Positions 30,061-37,550 of a stretch of 64,000 nucleotides of DNA are shown one piece after another. The notes below the pieces were generated by a model. It worked only from the letters and a program-made list of their open reading frames with translations. It was not told where the DNA came from and did not search any database. The stretch lies in contig NZ_SRUZ01000001.1 of assembly GCF_004791165.1 (NCBI RefSeq), forward strand, positions 726,382 through 790,381, in the 5' to 3' direction. This stretch comes from Mesorhizobium sp. M8A.F.Ca.ET.218.01.1.1. Lineage in GTDB: Bacteria; Pseudomonadota; Alphaproteobacteria; Rhizobiales; Rhizobiaceae. Every line of letters begins with the position of its first letter. Position 1 is the stretch's first letter. The translations under genes and the position numbers were made by a program.

Positions 30061-30685
30061 TGAGCGGCGCGAGGCCGAGCTCGGCCTCGACAGCCTTGAT
30101 GCCAATCGCCGCCAATTCGCCGGGCGAGAACATCTCGCCGGCCAGGCAGCCTTCGATCCAGAGCCCGTCGATGATCGCATTGATCGCGATGGCATGGTGG
30201 CGCAGCTCGCCTGCGTCCGGCTTGTGCTGTTCGGCGGCGAGCACTTCGGCCACGACCGCTTCCACCTCGTTGCGAAAGCCAAGGTAGCCGTCGCGGTGGG
30301 CGCGGGCCAAGGCAGGATCGGCACCGGCGCGGCCGAGGAAGGTTGCCCAGAGCGAAAACACCCGCGCGTCGATGATCGGCGCATTGAGGTTGGCGGTGAC
30401 GAAGGCCGCGAGGCGTTGGCGCGGCGAGGCATCATCCATGACCAATGCCGCTTTCGCCTGCTCGGTCATGCGGCCGACCAGCGCCGTATAGGCTTCCTGC
30501 AGCAATTCTTCCTTGCCTGGGAAATAATGCCGGATCAGCCCGGCGGTGACGCCGGCACGCAATGCGATGGTGCGCAAGGTGGCACCCTGCAGGCCATATT
30601 CCGCCACGCTGTCCAAAGTCGCTTCGATCAGATCCTGCCGCCGCCGCCCCTCGCCCTCGCGACGGAACTTACGGCGCGCATTCAT
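30041..30685 (-). CDS. TetR-family regulator, BetI-like
   Basis: About 214 residues. The HTH is in LIEATLDSVAEYGLQGATLRTIALRAGVTAGLIRHYFPGKEELL, the BetI/TetR_C_6 type. The C-terminal effector domain (LAAFVTANLNAPIIDARVFSLWATFLGRA...) is helical. I use the ATG at 30685 because its ATGA overlaps the stop of the hydrolase gene by 4 bp; ATG at 30712 would add nine residues. The last codons and the stop come from a dispersed repeat. It probably represses the hydrolase and perhaps the divergent transporter in answer to the substrate. Confidence 0.85.
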   Translation of the reverse strand: MNARRKFRREGEGRRRQDLIEATLDSVAEYGLQGATLRTIALRAGVTAGLIRHYFPGKEELLQEAYTALVGRMTEQAKAALVMDDASPRQRLAAFVTANLNAPIIDARVFSLWATFLGRAGADPALARAHRDGYLGFRNEVEAVVAEVLAAEQHKPDAGELRHHAIAINAIIDGLWIEGCLAGEMFSPGELAAIGIKAVEAELGLAPLKQFQEK

Positions 30686-31554
30686 TGGCGCAGGATCGGT
30701 CGCGTCAGGCATGTCGGCCCGCCTTCGCAGGCGATGCAGAGCGCATCCGCCTCAAAGATTTCAACCGTGCAACCGGCGGCTTCCATCGCCGCCTTGGTCC
30801 TGGGAAAGCCCGCGACGGCAATGACCTTCAGCGGGCTGGTCGGCAGGACGTTCAGGCTGAGGCCGTTGGAAGCGGCGAATTCTTCGGCGTCGCCTTCGAC
30901 CAGCCGGATGCCGCGCGCCTTCAGCGTCTGGTAGAACGGGGCCGGCAAAAGCGGCGAATAGACCAAAGCGAGGTCGTCAGCCAGCGGGCTAATCACCGAC
31001 ATCAAATGCAGGCAAGCTTCTTCGCCCTGCCACAGCGGCAGATCAAAGCCGTAGACGGAAATGCCCAGCGGCGTCAGCAGGTTGGAAACCTGCTGGATAC
31101 CTTCCTGATTGGAGCGGACACCGCGCCCGATCGCCAGCGTGCGGGCATCCACCCACACACAGTCGCCACCTTCGACCTGGCCTGGAGCCTCGACGCGGCC
31201 AAGGATCGGGATGCCTAGTCTTTTGTAGGTTTCCTCATGCAGCGAGGGCTCGCTGGCGCGCAACGGCTTACCCATGGACAGGATCAGCGCGCCGCGGTCG
31301 GTCATCAGCGACGGGTCGTGCGTGAATACCGAATCCGAAAGTCCGTCCGCCTTGTCCTCGATCCATTCGATCTCGGCGCCGGAAGCCGCCACCAGGTCAG
31401 CAAGGACCGCGTGCTGCGAGGCTGCTTTCGCCGGGTTGAATCCCGGACCATAGTGCCAGGCGGCCCTGTCGGCGTCACGCATGGCGTTGGCCGCCGACCG
31501 CATCAGCACGCGCCGCAGCGGCGCCGCCATGGACTGTGATCCGAAAGCGCTCAT
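30682..31554 (-). CDS. Dimethylargininase-like hydrolase (amidinotransferase superfamily)
   Basis: 290 residues of the guanidino-group-modifying fold. Probable catalytic residues are His183 (EEACLHLMS) and Cys282 near the C-terminus (CEGGPTCLTRPI), with EGGD at 128-131 for guanidino binding, as in N(omega),N(omega)-dimethylarginine hydrolase (DDAH) and arginine deiminase. DDAH splits methylated arginine into citrulline and methylamines. An N-terminal block SGAEIEWIEDKADGLSDSVFTHDPSLMT corresponds to the substrate-binding Asp region. It overlaps the TetR gene by 4 bp and diverges from an amino-acid ABC transporter 213 nt away. The exact guanidino substrate is uncertain. Confidence 0.78.
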   Translation of the reverse strand: MSAFGSQSMAAPLRRVLMRSAANAMRDADRAAWHYGPGFNPAKAASQHAVLADLVAASGAEIEWIEDKADGLSDSVFTHDPSLMTDRGALILSMGKPLRASEPSLHEETYKRLGIPILGRVEAPGQVEGGDCVWVDARTLAIGRGVRSNQEGIQQVSNLLTPLGISVYGFDLPLWQGEEACLHLMSVISPLADDLALVYSPLLPAPFYQTLKARGIRLVEGDAEEFAASNGLSLNVLPTSPLKVIAVAGFPRTKAAMEAAGCTVEIFEADALCIACEGGPTCLTRPILRQ

Positions 31555-31767
31555 CGATGCCCTTTTTAAGCTGAAAAAAATCGGGAAAATTTCATGAGAG
31601 GTTATTTATACACTTGCACAACAAGGCCGCAAGTGCCGTAATGAGCGGGATTGACGGGCTCGCTCTGTTGGGTCCATGCTTGAAGTCTGGAGCGGGGCAG
31701 TACAGCGTATGTTGATTAGCCGGATAGACGTTCGACGAACCGCCGGCGGCCATATGGAGGTCTTTTG

Positions 31768-32583
31768 GTGAGCGCTGTGGCAGCTGCCAAAGTCCCATCA
31801 GGCGAGGTGCAGGACAGCGCCGCAGAAGCCATCCATGTCGAGAACCTGCACAAGAAATTCGGTCAACTGCATGTGCTGAAGGGCGTATCGCTGTCGGCGC
31901 GCGACGGCGAGGTCATCGCCATCATCGGCGGCTCGGGCTCGGGCAAATCGACGCTGCTGCGCTGCATCAACTGCCTGGAAAATCCGACCAGCGGCATCAT
32001 CCGGGTCAATGGCGAGGAGATCAAGCTCAAGGCGGACAGCCACGGCCACACCATCCCGGCCGACCGCAGGCAGATCGAACGCATCCGCTCCAAGCTCGGC
32101 ATGGTGTTCCAGAACTTCAACCTGTGGAGCCATATGACGCTGATCGAAAACGTCATCGAGGTTCCCGTGCACGTGCTGGGCGTCAAGCGCGACCAGGCAA
32201 TCGCCCAGGCCGAAAAGCTGTTGGCGCGCGTCGGGCTCGCCGAGAAACGCGATGTCTATCCGGCCTATCTCTCCGGTGGTCAGCAGCAGCGCGCCGCGAT
32301 TGCTCGCGCCTTGGCCATCAATCCGCGCGTCATGCTGTTCGACGAACCGACCTCGGCCCTCGACCCCGAACTGGTCGGCGAAGTGCTGAAGGTGATCGGC
32401 GATCTGGCGCGCGAAGGCCGCACCATGGTGCTGGTCACCCACGAAATGAAATTCGCCCGCGAGGTCGCGACCCACGTCGTCTACCTCTACAACGGGCTGG
32501 TCGAGGAGGAAGGCCCGCCGGAGCAGATCTTTGGCGCGCCCAAATCCGAAAGGCTCAAGCAGTTCATCCGCAACATCGGCTAG
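31768..32583 (+). CDS. Polar amino acid ABC transporter ATP-binding protein (HisP-like)
   Basis: About 271 residues from a GTG at 31768 that follows GGAGG by 7 nt. Walker A GGSGSGKSTLLRCINCLE, Q-loop GMVFQNFNLWSHMTLIENV, signature YLSGGQQQRAAIARALA, Walker B VMLFDEPTSALDPELVGEVL and the switch His in LVTHEMKFAREVA. The region IKLKADSHGHTIPADRRQIERIR is typical of HisP/OccP. It is the first gene of an importer operon (ATPase, binding protein, two permeases) for a basic amino acid or opine-like compound; the divergent dimethylargininase-like gene points to a guanidino compound. Confidence 0.92.
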   Translation: MSAVAAAKVPSGEVQDSAAEAIHVENLHKKFGQLHVLKGVSLSARDGEVIAIIGGSGSGKSTLLRCINCLENPTSGIIRVNGEEIKLKADSHGHTIPADRRQIERIRSKLGMVFQNFNLWSHMTLIENVIEVPVHVLGVKRDQAIAQAEKLLARVGLAEKRDVYPAYLSGGQQQRAAIARALAINPRVMLFDEPTSALDPELVGEVLKVIGDLAREGRTMVLVTHEMKFAREVATHVVYLYNGLVEEEGPPEQIFGAPKSERLKQFIRNIG

Positions 32584-32639
32584 GGACAGGCCGGGACGGA
32601 AGAAAACCGGGAACCAACAACAAACTGGGAGTTCTGAAA

Positions 32640-33437
32640 ATGAAGACTGTTCTGAATACATTCGCCGCGGCACTGCTGCTCGGCGTCGCCGCCATGGGCG
32701 TGGCCAAGGCCGATCCGGTCAAGATCGGCGTCGCCGCCGAACCCTACGCGCCCTTCACCTCGCCCGATGCTTCGGGCAAATGGGTCGGCTGGGAAATCGA
32801 CTTCATCGACGCCGTATGCGCCGAGGAAAAGCTCGACTGCGTCATCACCCCTGTCGCCTGGGACGGCATCATCCCGGCGCTGACCACCAAGAAGATCGAC
32901 CTTATCGTCTCGTCGATGTCGATCACCGACGAACGCAAGAAGACCATCGACTTCTCCGACAAGTACTACAACACGCCGACCGCGATCATCGGCCCCAAGG
33001 ACCAGAAATTCGGCGCCACGCCCGACGATCTCAAGGGCAAGGTCCTCGGCGTCCAGGTGTCGACGGTGCATGCCGTCTACGCCAAGAAGCACTTCGGCCC
33101 GACGGCATCCGAGATCAAGGAATACCAGACGCAGGACGAAGCCAACAACGACCTTGCCGCCGGCCGCCTCGACGCGGTGCAGGCCGATTCCATCGCGCTG
33201 AAGGAGTTCCTCAAGACCGACCAGGGCAAGGCGTGCTGCGATCTCAAGGGCATGGTGGCCCCTGACGACGAGGTGCTCGGACCGGGCGTCGGCGCCGGCG
33301 TGCGCAAGGAAGACACCGATCTGAAAGAGAAGATCAACGCCGGCATCAAGGCGATCCGCGCCAACGGCAAATATGACGAAATCTCGAAGAAGTACTTCGA
33401 TTTCGACATTTACGGCGGCGCCACGCAGTCGAACTGA
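32640..33437 (+). CDS. Periplasmic amino acid-binding protein (HisJ/ArgT family)
   Basis: 265 residues. Signal peptide MKTVLNTFAAALLLGVAAMG ending near AKA/DP, then KIGVAAEPYAPFTSPDASGKWVGWEIDFIDAVC, WDGIIPALTTKKIDLIVSSMSITDERKKTIDFSDKYYN (family signature) and VLGVQVSTVHAVYAKKHF. The bound ligand should be a basic or polar amino acid. A pair of cysteines (KACCDLKG) and VCAEEKLDCV may form disulfides. ATG at 32640; it lies 56 nt after the ATPase gene. Confidence 0.9.
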   Translation: MKTVLNTFAAALLLGVAAMGVAKADPVKIGVAAEPYAPFTSPDASGKWVGWEIDFIDAVCAEEKLDCVITPVAWDGIIPALTTKKIDLIVSSMSITDERKKTIDFSDKYYNTPTAIIGPKDQKFGATPDDLKGKVLGVQVSTVHAVYAKKHFGPTASEIKEYQTQDEANNDLAAGRLDAVQADSIALKEFLKTDQGKACCDLKGMVAPDDEVLGPGVGAGVRKEDTDLKEKINAGIKAIRANGKYDEISKKYFDFDIYGGATQSN

Positions 33438-33466
33438 CGACCCTCGCATGGCCGGAGGACAGGGCG

Positions 33467-34306
33467 TTGACGCCTCATCCTCCGGCCGGCCTGTCCACGC
33501 ATGCTTGCCGCCGGCCGCAGGTGCCGGCGGATCGAGCCAGCAATCCGGGGGCGACGCTGATCGAATCCTTTCTTCCGGCCTCGGCGGCCGGCATCGTCGA
33601 ACTTCTCTCGCCCGCGCCCGTCGGCTGGGGCGGGACGCTCCTGGTCGGGCTCCTGCATTCGCTGGAGATCGCCGTCGGCGCCACCATCGTCGGCCTGCTT
33701 ATTGGAACCTGGGGTGCCTATGGCAAGCTTTACGGCGGACCCGTGGTGCGCGACCTGTTCGCGGTCTACACCACCGTGGTGCGGGCCGTGCCGGAACTGG
33801 TGCTGATCCTGCTGCTCTACTATGCCGGCACCGACCTGATAAACCAGGTGCTGGCCGCCATGGGCTACCAGCGTGTCGACATAAGCGGGCTGGTGGCCGG
33901 CATCGCCGTGCTCGGCTTCGTCCAAGGCGCCTATTCGACGGAAGTCATCCGCGGCGCGATCCTCGCCATTCCGCAGGGCCAGATCGAAGCCGCCCGCGCC
34001 TTCGGCATGTCTCCCGGCCTTCTGTTGCGGCGCATCACGCTGCCGGCGATGTTGCCTTTCGCCATTCCGGGCCTCGCCAATCTGTGGCTGATCGCCACCA
34101 AGGACACCGCTCTGCTGGCCGTCGTCGGCTTCTTCGAACTGACGCTGGCGACACGACAGGCGGCGGGCGTCACCAAGGCCTATCTGATTTTCTTCCTCGC
34201 CGCCGGCGTGCTCTATCTCTGCGTGACGCTGGTTTCGAACTTCCTGCTTGGCCGCGCCGAAAAATGGGCGCGGCGTGGCATGCCTTCGATCAAGGATGCC
34301 CGCTGA
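33467..34306 (+). CDS. Polar amino acid ABC transporter permease (HisQ-like)
   Basis: About 279 residues; TTG at 33467 preceded by GGAGGACAGGG is the best-supported start, but the first 30 residues (Pro/Arg-rich) do not look like a permease and a later start is possible. The transmembrane part begins at GWGGTLLVGLLHSLEIAVGATIVGLLIGTWGA. TVVRAVPELVLILLLYYAGTDL and the coupling EAA-like loop GQIEAARAFGMSPGLLLRRITLPAMLPFAIPGL are characteristic of the HisQM/GlnP family. It overlaps the next permease start (TGATG). Confidence 0.85.
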   Translation: MTPHPPAGLSTHACRRPQVPADRASNPGATLIESFLPASAAGIVELLSPAPVGWGGTLLVGLLHSLEIAVGATIVGLLIGTWGAYGKLYGGPVVRDLFAVYTTVVRAVPELVLILLLYYAGTDLINQVLAAMGYQRVDISGLVAGIAVLGFVQGAYSTEVIRGAILAIPQGQIEAARAFGMSPGLLLRRITLPAMLPFAIPGLANLWLIATKDTALLAVVGFFELTLATRQAAGVTKAYLIFFLAAGVLYLCVTLVSNFLLGRAEKWARRGMPSIKDAR

Positions 34307-35115
34307 TGACCGGTGAAACAGTCATCATCGATACGGCGGCGCGCGCTTCGCTCTGGCTGCAGCCGCATCGCATCGTGCTGATTCTCATCGCGGTGGGGCT
34401 GGTGGCGTCGGCTGCCTTCTTCATGCGCTGGGACTGGCTGCCGCAATATTGGGAAATGGGCCTGATGGGCATCTGGCGTGCCCTGTGGATCCTAGCCGTC
34501 ACCTGCGCGCTCGGCTTCATGATCGCCGTGCCGGTCGGGCTAGCGCAGGCGGCAGGCTCGATCTGGGTCGCGGCTCCGGCGAAAGTCTTCTGCACCATCA
34601 TTCGCGGCACGCCGCTGCTTCTCCAGCTATGGCTGCTTTATTACGGGCTGGGCTCGCTGTTCCCGCAATATCCATGGATCCGCGAATCCTGGATGTGGCC
34701 CTATCTCAGGCAGGCATGGCCATACGGCGTGCTGGCGTTGACTTTGTCCTTCGCCGGCTATGAGGGCGAAGTGATGCGCGGCGCCTTTGCCGGCGTGCCC
34801 AAGGGGCAGTTGGAAGCGGCTCGCGCCTTCGGCATGAGCCGCTGGAAGATTTTCCGGCGCATCTGGCTGCCACAAGCCTTCTACCGGGCGCTGCCAACGC
34901 TGACCGGCGAGACCGTGCTGCAGCTGAAATCAACGCCGCTGGTGGCGACGATCAGCGTGATCGATATCTTCGCGGTCTCGTCCAAGGTGCGGCAGGACAC
35001 CTACCTCACCTACGAGCCCCTGCTGCTCTTGGCGTTGATCTATATGGCGATCACCGGCATTCTGGTCTTCGCCTTCAGCCGGATCGAGGCGCGGATCCCG
35101 GTCAAGATAGGTTAG
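34306..35115 (+). CDS. Polar amino acid ABC transporter permease (HisM-like)
   Basis: 269 residues, about five membrane segments. IIRGTPLLLQLWLLYYGLGSLFPQYPW, SFAGYEGEVMRGAFAGVPKGQLEAARAFGMSRWKIFRRIWLPQAFYRALPTL (coupling loop) and LKSTPLVATISVIDIF are typical of HisM/OccM. It starts with an ATG that shares one base with the preceding stop. Its own stop TAG is the first unit of a run of TAGGGGAG octamers, which separates it from the reductase gene. Confidence 0.9.
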   Translation: MTGETVIIDTAARASLWLQPHRIVLILIAVGLVASAAFFMRWDWLPQYWEMGLMGIWRALWILAVTCALGFMIAVPVGLAQAAGSIWVAAPAKVFCTIIRGTPLLLQLWLLYYGLGSLFPQYPWIRESWMWPYLRQAWPYGVLALTLSFAGYEGEVMRGAFAGVPKGQLEAARAFGMSRWKIFRRIWLPQAFYRALPTLTGETVLQLKSTPLVATISVIDIFAVSSKVRQDTYLTYEPLLLLALIYMAITGILVFAFSRIEARIPVKIG

Positions 35116-35179
35116 GGGAGTAGGGGAGTAGGGGAGTAGGGGAGTAGGGGAGTAGGGGAGTAGGGGAGTAGGGGAGTAG
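35113..35179 (+). repeat. Octamer tandem repeat (TAGGGGAG) x 8
   Basis: TAGGGGAG is repeated eight times without error (35113-35176) plus a partial unit. The first TAG is the stop of the permease gene. As the unit is 8 nt, it cannot keep a frame and would be expected to change length by slippage. Each unit has a GGGGAG that resembles a ribosome-binding site, but the next gene starts 85 nt on. Related 7-mers (TTCCCTA) occur twice at about 35234-35248. Confidence 0.95.
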
Positions 35180-35263
35180 CCAGCCACTTCCGCATTCACA
35201 TTTCCATCCCCGTTCGCTATTCACCGCGCACAATTCCCTATTCCCTATTTCCTTAGGACCGTC

Positions 35264-36268
35264 ATGATGCAACTCAGTCTCGACCAGGCAAAAGGACTGT
35301 GCCGGATGGCGGCACTTGGGGCCGGCGCCAATGAGGAGGCGGCGCAATCGCTCACCGCCTCGATCATCGCCGCCGAGGCCGAAGGACTTGCAGCCGTCGG
35401 GCTGTCGCATTTCATCGATTACCTCGAAGCGCTCGAGGCCGGGCGCATCGACGGCAATGCCGATCCGGTGATCACCCGGCCGGCACTGGCCGTCTATCTC
35501 TCGGACGCACGCGGCGGGCTGGCGCATACCGGCTTCGACCGTACCATCGACGACCTCGCCAAGGCGGCAAGACTGTTCGGCGTCGCCATCTTCTCGCAGA
35601 AGAACGCCTATACGTGCGGGGCGCTCGGCTACTTCACCGGCCGGCTGGCGGCGCAGGGGCTGGTGTCCTTTGCCGCCACCAATGGACCGGCCGTCCTGGC
35701 CGGCTCGGGCTCGGTCAAGCCGGTCTACTGCACCAATCCGATGTCGTTCGCCGCGCCCGCCGCCGACGGCGCGCCGCTGGTCATCGACCAGTCGTCGAGC
35801 GCGACCGCTTTCGTCAACATCCGCAAGGCCGCGGAAGACGGCAAGAAGATCCCCGAAGGCTGGGCGCTGGACGCCAGCGGCAATTCGACGACCGATCCAG
35901 CCGCCGCCATGAAGGGTGCCATGCTTGCCTTTGGCGGCCAGCGCGGCGCCAACATCGCTCTGATGGTCGAGGTGCTGGCGGCGGGCCTGTCGGGCGCCAA
36001 CTGGTCGCTCGACGCGCCGTGGTTCAGTGGCGGCCCCGACAGTCCGGGAACCGGCCTGTTCGTGCTTGCGGTCGAGCCCAAGCTGCTCGATCCCGATTTC
36101 GAGCAGCGCATGAAAGACCAGCTCGACCGACTGCGCCGGCGCTATGGCGTGCATGTGCCCGGCCGTGCCCGGGCCGAAGCGGCCGAGAAGGCGCAGGCGC
36201 GCGGCATCACCGCGCCCAAAGCAGTGATCCAGCGTATCTCCGAATTCGCCGAGCGCTATTCGGCCTGA
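35264..36268 (+). CDS. Ldh2/DpkA-family NAD(P)H-dependent oxidoreductase (imino acid reductase-like)
   Basis: 334 residues of the malate/L-lactate dehydrogenase-type (Ldh2) fold. Recognisable pieces are GLAAVGLSHFIDYLEAL, TCGALGYFTGRLAAQGLVSFAATNGPAVLAGSGS, PVYCTNPMSFAAPA, LVIDQSSSATAFVNIRKAAEDGKKIPEGWALDASGN and GGQRGANIALMVEVLAAGLSG. Family members reduce delta1-piperideine- or pyrroline-2-carboxylate, ureidoglycolate, malate or 2,3-diketogulonate. The 'FAAP-TDP/IPEGWA(L)D' style with the preceding basic amino acid transporter favours an imino-acid reductase in basic amino acid breakdown. Start is the first of two ATGs, after TTAGGA. Confidence 0.75.
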   Translation: MMQLSLDQAKGLCRMAALGAGANEEAAQSLTASIIAAEAEGLAAVGLSHFIDYLEALEAGRIDGNADPVITRPALAVYLSDARGGLAHTGFDRTIDDLAKAARLFGVAIFSQKNAYTCGALGYFTGRLAAQGLVSFAATNGPAVLAGSGSVKPVYCTNPMSFAAPAADGAPLVIDQSSSATAFVNIRKAAEDGKKIPEGWALDASGNSTTDPAAAMKGAMLAFGGQRGANIALMVEVLAAGLSGANWSLDAPWFSGGPDSPGTGLFVLAVEPKLLDPDFEQRMKDQLDRLRRRYGVHVPGRARAEAAEKAQARGITAPKAVIQRISEFAERYSA

Positions 36269-36315
36269 ATAATTTCTGTTATTTTCAGATAGTTACATGA
36301 CCCTCCCCGCCCGAG

Positions 36316-36337
36316 GCGCGGTTGTGCGCGCTTTTTT
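36316..36337 (+). terminator. Short terminator after the reductase gene
   Basis: GCGCG and CGCGC flank a 6-nt loop and are followed by six Ts, 47 nt after the reductase stop. The stem is only 5 bp. No other structure or gene is seen in 36269-36509. Confidence 0.55.
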
Positions 36338-36509
36338 GCGTTTGCCCTGAACCTTTTCCGACGCTCGGGCGACCAACGTTTGTGCAGGGCAAGGCGTGCT
36401 TGCCCGATCCAGACCGGGGAACAGCAAAATCCAATCGAAAGTCTGCTCCGCGCGAAAGGCATCGCCCTTCGCGTCCCGGAAACACAACCTCGAATCAAGG
36501 AAGATCATC

Positions 36510-36791
36510 ATGACCAATACCAAGACCACCATCCTGACCGCCGTCCTCCTGCTCGGTTCCTTCATGGGCGCCACGCAGGCGGCCGATTTGAAGGCCGCAC
36601 CGGTCAAGCCGGCCAATCCGGGCGTCATCACCGCGCCGAGCGGCGGCGCCACCGAGGACCACTACTGCAAGAACGGCCACGCCAAATTCGCCAACTGCAG
36701 CGCTGATTTCATCGCCGCCTGCAAGAAGGTTGGTGGCACCATGTCGGATGTTCAGGGCTGGGGTGGGCGTACTTGCTTCACGCCCTCCTGA
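36510..36791 (+). CDS. Small secreted cysteine-containing protein, function unknown
   Basis: 93 residues from an ATG at 36510 after AAGGAAG. A signal peptide (MTNTKTTILTAVLLLGSFMG, cut near TQA/AD) precedes a mature part with four cysteines (HYCKNG, ANCSAD, AACKKVGG, RTCFTP) that could form two disulfide bonds. I recognise no family. A terminator follows directly, so it is probably a single-gene unit. Confidence 0.75.
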   Translation: MTNTKTTILTAVLLLGSFMGATQAADLKAAPVKPANPGVITAPSGGATEDHYCKNGHAKFANCSADFIAACKKVGGTMSDVQGWGGRTCFTPS

Positions 36792-36847
36792 TACCGTCTC
36801 AGGTCAGGCCGCTCGTCGGCCCCTGACACCTCATGGATGTCACCCGG

Positions 36848-36875
36848 AAAACCCCGCCTCGGCGGGGTTTTCTGC
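36848..36875 (+). terminator. Rho-independent terminator
   Basis: AAAACCCCGCC pairs with GGCGGGGTTTT around a TC-containing loop, 57 nt after the small secreted protein gene, ending in TTTTC. Confidence 0.92.
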
Positions 36876-36906
36876 ATTTCTCGTTCGTGACGCCAAAACA
36901 TGATTT

Positions 36907-36922
36907 CAAAAGTTAACTTTTG
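36907..36922. promoter_or_regulatory. Perfect 16-bp palindrome upstream of doxX-like gene
   Basis: CAAAAGTTAACTTTTG is a perfect palindrome, and GTTAAC occurs again immediately after (36922-36928). It lies 66 nt before the DoxX start in an AT-rich island, the right place for an operator. No regulator gene is adjacent, so the binding protein is unknown. Confidence 0.55.
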
Positions 36923-36987
36923 TTAACTTGACTTGGTTGCAACCCTCCGGCGTTTGCGAAAGGCATTGTCACAAAACAGGAGCTCCG

Positions 36988-37440
36988 ATGTCCGCGACCA
37001 CCGACCCCTCCCACGGCAAGCTGATCATTCCGACGCTTGGCCGGCTGTATTCGTCGCTGCATGATGCAGGCGAAACCGTGCTGCGCGTCATCGCCGGCGC
37101 GTTCCTCACCATCCACGGCTCGCAGAAGATCGCCAACCCTTTCGGCGCCGCCGAAATGGTCGAAGGCCTGGGCTTCTATCCCGGCGCCTTCTGGTCGTTG
37201 CTTTTGGCCTGTGCCGAATTCTTCGGCGGCATCCTGATCGCCATCGGTCTTCTGACGCGGCCCGCCGCCTTTGCCGGCCTGTTCGTGCTGCTGGTGACCG
37301 TCTGGTTCCACTGGGTCACCATGGGCCAGGGCTTCTCGGGCGCTGAAAAATCGCTCCTGTGGGCCGCGATCCTGCTGTTCTTCGTCATTCGCGGCGGCAA
37401 CCGGCACTCGGTCGATGCCCGCCTCGGCAAGGCATTCTGA
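36988..37440 (+). CDS. DoxX family membrane protein
   Basis: 150 residues, about four transmembrane helices. DAGETVLRVIAGAFLTIHGSQKIANPFGAAEMVEGLGFYPGAFWSLLLACAEFFGGILIAIGLLTRPAA is a typical DoxX segment (helix, G-x-x-K turn, 'P.. ..E..GG..L..G..TR'). The family is of largely unknown function, linked to thiosulfate:quinone oxidoreductase and redox stress. ATG at 36988 follows AGGAG at 6 nt. A palindrome upstream suggests specific regulation. Confidence 0.85.
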   Translation: MSATTDPSHGKLIIPTLGRLYSSLHDAGETVLRVIAGAFLTIHGSQKIANPFGAAEMVEGLGFYPGAFWSLLLACAEFFGGILIAIGLLTRPAAFAGLFVLLVTVWFHWVTMGQGFSGAEKSLLWAAILLFFVIRGGNRHSVDARLGKAF

Positions 37441-37550
37441 CACACCCGAAAGAAGGGCGGCAGCGACGACGCGTCACCCTTTGCCTTTGGCGCAAAACGG
37501 ACTATGAAACGGCTCAGCCAAGCCATCTGGAACGCGCGCCGGAGCCCGTC

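Noticed and set aside
31555..31767. Small gene or riboswitch between the hydrolase and HisP genes
   Set aside because: AT-rich promoter-like DNA only; no conserved RNA fold or credible start with a ribosome site was seen.
35113..35179. Octamer array considered as a CRISPR or origin iteron array
   Set aside because: Units are contiguous with no spacers and too short; no cas or replication genes are nearby.
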